Positions 58,199 through 64,000 of a DNA stretch of 64,000 bases are shown in pieces. Under the pieces are notes generated by a model. That model searched no databases. It worked only from the letters and a program-made list of their open reading frames with translations, and had not been told where the DNA came from. Position 1 is the first letter of the stretch; each line of letters begins with the position of its first letter. The stretch comes from Alishewanella aestuarii B11. GTDB lineage: Bacteria > Pseudomonadota > Gammaproteobacteria > Enterobacterales > Alteromonadaceae. The stretch lies in NCBI RefSeq assembly GCF_000280055.1, contig NZ_ALAB01000010.1, positions 124,001 through 188,000 of the forward strand, in the 5' to 3' direction. Made by a program: the position numbers and the translations under genes.

Positions 58199-58483
58199 GC
58201 TCAATACATTCACAGCACGCAGCGCAAACCGTTATCGTGAATGGCGGTTCTGCGCTGGCGCACCGTGCTACTTTAGTCGATAGCTTAAAGCTGTCGCACT
58301 TACAGCAGAAAGCCGTTATTACAAGCAGTTACACTCAATAGTGCGGCCTGGTCAGTGTGCGGGGAATGGCATAAAAATCACGATGAATAACGCTTAGCGC
58401 TTTACTTCCTACCGCTAAGGGTTAGAATACGCGCGCTGTTCTGAGCAAAGACTACACCGCTCTGGTTATATAAGGTAATTGCA
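58199..58483. other. gene-free spacer after rhlE
   Basis: No ORF of credible composition. Several short dyads (for example GCGCAAACC / GGTTCTGCGC near 58222-58256). From about 58415 the sequence becomes the suhB-type leader. Confidence 0.5.
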
Positions 58484-58543
58484 ATGCATCCGATGTTAAA
58501 CATCGCGGTCCGCGCTGCCCGTTTCACCGGTAACGTCATCATT
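58484..58543 (+). pseudogene. suhB: suhB 5' fragment with leader
   Basis: MHPMLNIAVRAAR, then FTGNVI. The first 13 residues and GN(V/L)I match the N-terminus of SuhB inositol monophosphatase, with a natural leader including GGTTAGAATACGCGCGC (a promoter-like block at 58418) and a ribosome site. After residue 19 the match ends; the frame continues for 113 residues of improbable composition. It is a truncated copy; suhB itself is not in the window. Confidence 0.7.
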
Positions 58544-58964
58544 TTCGTCGGTATTATGCTGGCCGGAATCCTTTGTCTGGTTTCGCAACGCCGTGTCTGT
58601 AAAACGCCTGTTCTTATGTTATCTGCCAAGCTCTTGCCTCAGTCTCAACCTCTTTATTTGCTGCGCTGTTTTATCACCCGCGTCCGCCATCTTACGGTGT
58701 ATTGCCACCATGCCGGACACCCTGATAACAGCCGGCACGCCAGGGTCGGCCCAACGTATTCCTGCCTCCCTGCCAACCGCTTTTCGTTTACTACCGCTGT
58801 TTTGTCGCTGTTATCTGTCGCCCTGAGCAAGCAAGCCTGTGCTGCCACAGGGATGCAGGGCGCTTATGGTCACTCAGGCTAAAAGACAAAACACAGTTCA
58901 GTTAACGGCAAGGTTCACTCACTTTTAATTTAAACCGTGCAATATCTAGCGGAGAGCTTTGGCA
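58544..58964. other. pyrimidine-rich gene-free spacer
   Basis: C/T-rich on the plus strand for about 300 bases (58590-58830) with no natural reading frame. A GCCCTG...CAGGGC stem at about 58822-58862 encloses GCACAGGGATGC-like sequence. Confidence 0.5.
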
Positions 58965-61067
58965 ATGGTACTGACTCTGACATCCACACTGGCACTATTT
59001 GTATTAATAGCGCTGTCGACCGTGGTTTTTTTCGCAGCTAAACGTTTTAAAATGCCTTATACCGTGTTGCTGGTGCTGGTTGGCCTGCTGCTGGTGCCGA
59101 TTGTCAGCTTGCCCTATGTCAGTACGGTTTTCGGCTTTATCAGCGAGATGGCACTGACACCGGAGTTACTGTTCTTTATCTTCCTGCCGGTGCTGATTTT
59201 TGAATCCGGCTTTAATATGAACTTCCGCAAGATGGTCGATAACGCCTGGGCCATTTCGTTACTGGCGGTGGTGGGTCTCTGTATCTCGTCAGTGATGATC
59301 GGTACCTTGCTCTACTACCTGTTACCGCTGATTGGGATTGAAGTACCCTTTATTCTGACGCTGATGTTCGGTGCCATTATCTCTGCCACCGATCCGGTCG
59401 CGGTGCTGTCGATGTTTAAAGAATTTGGCGTGCCTCGCCGCTTAGGAATGATTTTTGAAGGTGAAAGTTTGTTTAACGATGGTACCGCCGTCGCCTTATT
59501 TTTCGTGTTCTTTGCCATAGCTACCGATGGTTTTAATGGCAGCGCTACGGTACTGCACGGTATCAGCGAGTTTGTCATTATGCTGACCTCGGGTGTGGTG
59601 ATTGGCCTGGTGTTGGCAGGACTGTTTTCCAAAGCACTGCACTTTACAAAAAGCAATGAATTTGTAACTGTCACCTTGTTAGTGATCTCGGCCCACCTGG
59701 TGTTTATCCTGACCGAGTTGATTAACAGCCTGGGCTATTTCCATGTGTCGTCGATTATTGCGACGACTGTTGCCTCCTTATTCCTTGGTAATTACTCGCG
59801 TAATATCCTGGCGCCGAAGGTCGATGAGTACCTGAGTAAGCTGATTGAGAACATGGCTTTTATCGTTAACTCGCTGGTGTTCCTGATGGCGGGCTTATTG
59901 TTCGCCAGCCTGGGCGTTAATTTTGCTGAGCTGTGGTTACCAATCTTGCTGACAGTGGTTGTGGTGGCCGTAACCCGGATCGTCGCGGTTTATGCGGTGA
60001 TGGTGCCACTTAACTGGAGTAAGGTAGAAGAAACTATTCCCGCATCGTGGAATAAGTTATTGGCCTGGGCCAGTTTGCGCGGTGCCTTGTCGATTATTAT
60101 CGTGTTGATTATCCCGGAAGACTTTACGCTGGAAGGCTGGAGCCTGCCATATTCGCCACGCGATTTCCTGCTGGCACTGACCATCGGCTGTATTCTGGCG
60201 ACCCTGTTTATTAAAGCGCCGATGATTGGCCCTATGATGCGCCGCTACAAAATCAATGCCGCCGAGCCACTGGGAACCGCACATCGTGCCGATCTGGGTA
60301 TTTACTATCTGCTGACGGAGCGGTCGCGCTTACAGGAACACCGCGCGAAAGGCTTTTTCAGTGAAGAAAAATACCAGTTTTTATTGGCGCAGGTAGAGAA
60401 AAAGCTCGGCGAAGCCAAAGCAGAACGTGAGGCCCTGATGCAGCGTTATGGCCGGACCATCTTTGTGCAGTCGCTACATCTGGCGATGGTCAATATCGAA
60501 TTTACCATCCTGAAACGCTTGTATATTAATGATGAAGTCAGTTTACGGCCTTATCGCAAAATCTATAGCAAGTTGTTCTTACAGAAAGAAAAAATTGAGT
60601 ATGCCCAGCATAGCCATATCGATCCGGAAGCCTTTAAAGAGCGAAAGGATATCTTTGAATGGCTGGCCAATATGATGCACACCTTGTTCAGTCGCAAGGT
60701 CAGCGAGCAGAAGTTACTGGAAGAAAAATTGGAGTATTATCGCAGTCAGATGATTATTGCCCGTAAAGCACTGATTATTATTGGCCTGATGCAGGATAAT
60801 TTTGACGAGCCGGTATTCCAGGCGGATATTTATGCCGAAGTCACCGAGTTGTACCGGCAATATCAGGAGCGCAATGCCGGCAAACAGGCTGCATTGACTG
60901 CACAGCACCCGCAGGTCTTATCAGCACATCTGGAGCAACTGGCGAACCGTTCGTTGGCGCAATCCGGTCAGCGGGCACTGAACTATTTACATGAGAATGG
61001 TCTGGTAACGGAAGCGGCCGAAGAAGATATCCGCCACCGGTTTGATACCAGTAATCATAGTGCCTAG
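58965..61067 (+). CDS. CPA1-family Na+/H+ antiporter with cytoplasmic domain
   Basis: A 700-residue protein: about 12 membrane helices (1-420) and a 280-residue cytoplasmic helical domain (about 425-700). The transport core has FGAIISATDPVAVLSMF near 142 and GMIFEGESLFNDGTAVAL near 166, which hold the ion-binding Asp pair of NhaP/SOS1-type antiporters. The LRGALSIIIVLIIPEDF block lies near 370. The ATG at 58965 has GGAG eight bases upstream; a TTG six bases earlier is less likely. Probably sodium or pH homeostasis. Confidence 0.9.
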   Translation: MVLTLTSTLALFVLIALSTVVFFAAKRFKMPYTVLLVLVGLLLVPIVSLPYVSTVFGFISEMALTPELLFFIFLPVLIFESGFNMNFRKMVDNAWAISLLAVVGLCISSVMIGTLLYYLLPLIGIEVPFILTLMFGAIISATDPVAVLSMFKEFGVPRRLGMIFEGESLFNDGTAVALFFVFFAIATDGFNGSATVLHGISEFVIMLTSGVVIGLVLAGLFSKALHFTKSNEFVTVTLLVISAHLVFILTELINSLGYFHVSSIIATTVASLFLGNYSRNILAPKVDEYLSKLIENMAFIVNSLVFLMAGLLFASLGVNFAELWLPILLTVVVVAVTRIVAVYAVMVPLNWSKVEETIPASWNKLLAWASLRGALSIIIVLIIPEDFTLEGWSLPYSPRDFLLALTIGCILATLFIKAPMIGPMMRRYKINAAEPLGTAHRADLGIYYLLTERSRLQEHRAKGFFSEEKYQFLLAQVEKKLGEAKAEREALMQRYGRTIFVQSLHLAMVNIEFTILKRLYINDEVSLRPYRKIYSKLFLQKEKIEYAQHSHIDPEAFKERKDIFEWLANMMHTLFSRKVSEQKLLEEKLEYYRSQMIIARKALIIIGLMQDNFDEPVFQADIYAEVTELYRQYQERNAGKQAALTAQHPQVLSAHLEQLANRSLAQSGQRALNYLHENGLVTEAAEEDIRHRFDTSNHSA

Positions 61068-61138
61068 CGCGGTGTTTTCGCAGCGCAGCGGCATTTAACG
61101 GGTCAGCCTGTTAAAAGCGGGTCAAACGGGTAGCAACA

Positions 61139-61170
61139 GGCGCGGGGTAATCAGCCGCGCCTTGTTTTTA
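61139..61170 (+). terminator. terminator after the antiporter gene
   Basis: GGCGCGG (61140-61146) pairs with CCGCGCC (61156-61162), then TTGTTTTT. It ends about 30 bases before the fsr-type start and argues against the upstream TTG of that frame. Confidence 0.85.
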
Positions 61171-61203
61171 CATAGCGATCAGCAGACAGCAGAGGAGTCG
61201 TCT

Positions 61204-62442
61204 TTGTCTGAATTAACCAAGTCAATTGCTGCTGCCGGCACGCCAGCATCCGCCAGCTTTTCCCCCACAGTGTTAGTCTTGCCGGTGGTTGGCGCGGTCA
61301 GTTTTGTGCATCTGCTGAATGATATTATTCAGGCCATCTTGCCTGCGATCTATCCGATGTTAAAACTGGATTATGCGCTGAGCTTTACCCAGATTGGCTT
61401 AATTACGCTGATTTTTCAGCTTACCGCATCGTTATTGCAACCGGCGGTCGGCCTGTACACCGATAAGCATCCCAAACCCTTGTTACTGCCACTTGGTATG
61501 GTGTTTACGCTGCTTGGTCTGGTGTTACTCAGCCTGGGGCAAAGTTTTGCCATGTTGTTGCTGGCTTCAGCACTGATCGGGTTAGGCTCGTCAACTTTTC
61601 ATCCGGAAGCGTCGCGGGTAGCCCGAATGGCGTCGGGTGGTCGTTATGGCTTTGCGCAGGGGTTATTTCAGGTCGGCGGTAATGCCGGCTCGGCCCTGGG
61701 GCCATTGTTAGCGGCTCTGATTATTATTCCGCGGGGCCAGGGGAGTATTGGCTGGTTTTGCCTGTTAGCAATAGTTGGCATTATGGTGCTGTTGCGCGTC
61801 AGTCGCTGGGTGGTTAGCAGTAACGCCCGTCTGCAATTGCGTAGCGCGGCAAAAAATGGCAATGGCTTAACAGTGCAGCAAACCCGGCAGGCGCTGCTGG
61901 TACTGGCGCTGCTGGTGTTTTCCAAATACGTCTATATGACCTGCCTCAGCAACTTTTACACCTTTTATCTGATTGAAAACTTTGCAGTATCCGTTGCAGA
62001 TTCCCAGCTGTTTTTATTTTTATTTCTGGCTGCAGTGGCAGTGGGTACAGTGGCAGGTGGGCCTATCGGCGACAGGATAGGGCGTAAGCCGGTGATCTGG
62101 GTGTCTATTGTTGGTGCGGCGCCGTTGGCGTTGCTACTACCCTATGTCAATTTAGCCGGGGCTGCCGTGCTGACCGTGTTGATTGGGCTGATTATGTCCT
62201 CAGCCTTTTCGGCGATTATCGTCTTTGCCCAGGAGTTGATGCCAGCCAAAATCGGTATGATTTCCGGTGTATTCTACGGCATGATGTTTGGCATCAGTGG
62301 CATCAGTGGCATCGCCGCCGCCTTGCTCGGCATGCTGGCCGATGCCACCAGTATCAGCACCATCTTTAAGCTTTGTGCCTGGTTTCCGCTACTGGGGATG
62401 CTGGCGTTTTGGTTACCCAGGATCCCGCGACCACAAACCTAG
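61204..62442 (+). CDS. fsr: MFS fosmidomycin-resistance-type efflux protein
   Basis: A 412-residue 12-helix major facilitator of the Fsr branch. VHLLNDIIQAILPAIYPML in helix 1, QLTASLLQPAVGLYTDKHPK (the A-motif analogue) and GLGSSTFHPEASRVARMASG with the HPE signature of Fsr. It exports fosmidomycin-like compounds in E. coli; the natural substrate is unknown. A TTG start at 61204 is set by GAGGAG upstream and by the terminator ending at 61170. Confidence 0.92.
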   Translation: MSELTKSIAAAGTPASASFSPTVLVLPVVGAVSFVHLLNDIIQAILPAIYPMLKLDYALSFTQIGLITLIFQLTASLLQPAVGLYTDKHPKPLLLPLGMVFTLLGLVLLSLGQSFAMLLLASALIGLGSSTFHPEASRVARMASGGRYGFAQGLFQVGGNAGSALGPLLAALIIIPRGQGSIGWFCLLAIVGIMVLLRVSRWVVSSNARLQLRSAAKNGNGLTVQQTRQALLVLALLVFSKYVYMTCLSNFYTFYLIENFAVSVADSQLFLFLFLAAVAVGTVAGGPIGDRIGRKPVIWVSIVGAAPLALLLPYVNLAGAAVLTVLIGLIMSSAFSAIIVFAQELMPAKIGMISGVFYGMMFGISGISGIAAALLGMLADATSISTIFKLCAWFPLLGMLAFWLPRIPRPQT

Positions 62443-62451
62443 CACGCATAA

Positions 62452-63144
62452 TCAGCTTTTGGTTAATCCCAGTGCTGAGCGGATAGAGTTAGCAAACTCG
62501 GTAAAGCGTTCCTGTAAGGTGCGTTTTACACTGATACTGACCGAGCCCAGTACCGAGATACCCTCAACCCGGATAAAGTGCGTTTTGGCTTGCCCCGGGC
62601 CGCCGCTGCTGACGTTATTGCTGCTGGAAGAGGCGATATTGTTCACATCGCTAATTACTGCAACGTGTTCAGGTACCTTGATCGTGACGCTGCCCAGCCA
62701 GTTTTGCACTTTTATTGTTAGCTGCGTATGGTCAAACTGCGCTTCAGAAAAATCCAGCTCAACCGAGGAGAGCGCATTAATGATGGTCAGATGTTGTGGT
62801 ACCCGCCATGGGCCACTGCGTTCATCACTGCTTAATACCGAAACCAGGCGATCACAGTCAGTCGGCGCGCTTTGCTGGTGCGCCTGATTATGGCGACCCG
62901 GCGAGTTAAAATTTTGCGCCCACATGGCGCGATATTTGGCATCGGGTAATAAAGTGAGGTCAGCAACCTGTTCGGCCAGCAGCAGGTGATCATCAGAATT
63001 GGTGGCAATATCCAGCCGCCGTTCAAAGGCTTGCTCGGAAATGACACCATGGCTGTAGTTCATAATCAGTTGGTCAATCACCTCTTCCCTGATTTGAGCA
63101 ACAGGCCGGTCTTGCAGTTTTACGCCTGTGGTATCAATTGCCAT
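62452..63144 (-). CDS. DUF1707/LiaF-like cytoplasmic protein
   Basis: A 230-residue soluble protein. The N-terminal half contains a DUF1707/SHOCT-like helix pair (REEVIDQLIMNYSHGVISEQ, FERRLDIATNSDD near 17-55). The C-terminal half, from WRVPQHLTIINALSSVELDF on, is a LiaF-type beta-helix with repeated GSV strands (WLGSVTIKVP, VLGSVSISVK). LiaF-type proteins regulate envelope stress kinases in Firmicutes; here the role is unknown. ATG at 63144 has AAGGA about 11 bases before it. Convergent with fsr. Confidence 0.8.
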   Translation of the reverse strand: MAIDTTGVKLQDRPVAQIREEVIDQLIMNYSHGVISEQAFERRLDIATNSDDHLLLAEQVADLTLLPDAKYRAMWAQNFNSPGRHNQAHQQSAPTDCDRLVSVLSSDERSGPWRVPQHLTIINALSSVELDFSEAQFDHTQLTIKVQNWLGSVTIKVPEHVAVISDVNNIASSSSNNVSSGGPGQAKTHFIRVEGISVLGSVSISVKRTLQERFTEFANSIRSALGLTKS

Positions 63145-63314
63145 CTCGCTATCCTTTTGCTGGTTGCTGCCGGAGCCGGCACACAGTACTGATCGAATAA
63201 CTATCAGCATGGCCCAATTTTGTCAGTTAGCACAGCAGAAAATTGTAAGCGATTTTAACAGCCAGAAAACATCAGCCTTCTGGCTGTGGTCTACTGCCGG
63301 GTAGTTCGCGCCTG

Positions 63315-63911
63315 TCAGGTAAGCTTTAGCGCCAGCGTTGCAACATGCCGCCCCTGAAAGCGCGCCATATTCAGCTCTTTTGGCGAGGGCGCGCGTTTCC
63401 CATCTGCCCCGGCTATACAGGCAGCACCCAGTGGTGAGCCCCCTTTAAGCTCTGAAATATCGGCCAACTCCGGACAGCTGTAAGGCAAGCCAACGATAAT
63501 CATGCCATGGTGCAATAGCGTGGTATGAAAGGACTGCACTGTGGTTTCGTTGCCACCACCGGTGCCGGTAGAGGTAAAAACGCTGCCAATTTTGCCAATC
63601 AGTTTGCCTTGTGCCCAAAGCCCACCGGTTTGATCAAGGAAATTGCGCATTTGCGAGGCCATATTGCCAAAGCGGGTTGGGGTGCCGAAGATGATCGCAT
63701 CGTAATCGGCCAGCTCAGCAGGCTTAGCTATTGCGGCTGCCTGATCCAGCTTCACACCGGCTGATTTCGCCACTTCAGGGGGCATCAGTTCCGCCACCCG
63801 TTTAATATCCACCTGCACGCCACTAACTTGTCGGGCGCCTTCGGCAACCGCATTCGCCATGGTCTCGACATGGCCGTATGATGAGTAGTACAGCACCAGT
63901 AGTTTTTTCAT
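63315..63911 (-). CDS. wrbA: NAD(P)H:quinone oxidoreductase WrbA
   Basis: FMN flavoprotein that reduces quinones by two electrons. The 198-residue protein (E. coli 198) has the flavodoxin phosphate loop [18 protein letters not shown] at 8-25, [20 protein letters not shown] near 75-94 and [20 protein letters not shown] near 108. Monocistronic on the minus strand; the remaining 89 bases of the window show no gene I can support. Confidence 0.96.
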   Translation of the reverse strand: MKKLLVLYYSSYGHVETMANAVAEGARQVSGVQVDIKRVAELMPPEVAKSAGVKLDQAAAIAKPAELADYDAIIFGTPTRFGNMASQMRNFLDQTGGLWAQGKLIGKIGSVFTSTGTGGGNETTVQSFHTTLLHHGMIIVGLPYSCPELADISELKGGSPLGAACIAGADGKRAPSPKELNMARFQGRHVATLALKLT

Positions 63912-64000
63912 AAGGTCCTCATAAGTATTAATGGCATCAAGCAGTTTAAGGTTCTGCCACAGGCCGCTGTTATCACGCCTTTGGCGACCGGAGCAGTGCC

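Noticed and set aside
58484-58882. 132-codon ORF as a real gene
   Set aside because: Only the first 19 residues are natural (suhB); the rest is the translation of a pyrimidine-biased non-coding block.
63912-64000. Coding end of a gene upstream of wrbA
   Set aside because: Short open frames exist on both strands, but none reads as a recognisable protein in the remaining 89 bases.

Overview
The window reads as ordinary chromosome from a gammaproteobacterium of moderate GC. Its core gene order follows the enteric/Alteromonadales pattern: minCDE next to ycgL; smc-zipA-ligA; three tRNA-Val genes divergent from gltX; serA-rpiA; 6S RNA beside fau (ygfA); ygfB-pepP-ubiH-ubiI; gcvTHP. The mixture with marine-type genes (DUF2878, DUF4397, DUF6172, PhoX, DASS transporter) suggests a Rheinheimera/Alishewanella/Arsukibacterium-type organism. 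That genus-level guess is inference from gene content; no 16S gene is present.

Layout. 1-983: end of a DinG-family helicase (yoaA) and tsaB. 986-4136: an AT-rich accessory pocket with a CPBP membrane protease, a secreted Cys-rich protein, a decayed pseudogene, a small hypothetical protein, and an orphan ParD with only the tail of its ParE partner. 4292-6016: an SDR/DUF2878/chalcone-isomerase-like operon. 6020-13870: alkaline phosphatase, an exported methyltransferase-like protein, fadD, rnd, a four-repeat DUF4397 lipoprotein and rarD. 13912-20759: an exported protein of unknown function, minCDE, and ycgL/lytic transglycosylase/ycgM/ycgN/small MscS. 20820-29423: smc, zipA, ligA, a 29-residue coupled ORF, a DUF2919-like membrane protein, and a receiver/TPR protein whose phosphoacceptor position is Ser.

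29424-31098 is the most unusual part. An array of long dyad repeats folds into hairpins whose loops all carry GGA. It is followed by three identical tRNA-Val genes enclosed by a 41-bp inverted repeat, one arm of which is the leader of gltX. 31099-47805 is mostly core metabolism: gltX, a DUF481 outer-membrane protein, Tat-exported PhoX with a possible Pho box, serA, rpiA, fau, 6S RNA, ygfB, pepP, ubiH, ubiI and the glycine cleavage system.

48027-56242 is accessory: a DASS anion symporter, a gene graveyard (gcvP fragment, higBA remnants) and a complete CzcICBA-type metal-efflux operon with a His-rich adaptor. 56562-63911 holds a DUF6172 protein, an RhlE-type helicase, a stray 5' fragment of suhB, a CPA1 Na+/H+ antiporter, a fosmidomycin-resistance-type MFS pump, a DUF1707/LiaF-like protein and wrbA.

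Functional themes are division and chromosome maintenance (Min, ZipA, SMC, LigA), one-carbon and serine/glycine metabolism (SerA, GcvTHP, Fau), ubiquinone hydroxylation, phosphate scavenging (two phosphatases) and metal/ion/drug efflux. Repeated traces of fragment insertion and decay (parE, higBA, gcvP, suhB, a large minus-strand gene) mark the spacers at about 3, 50 and 58.5 kb as insertion-prone.
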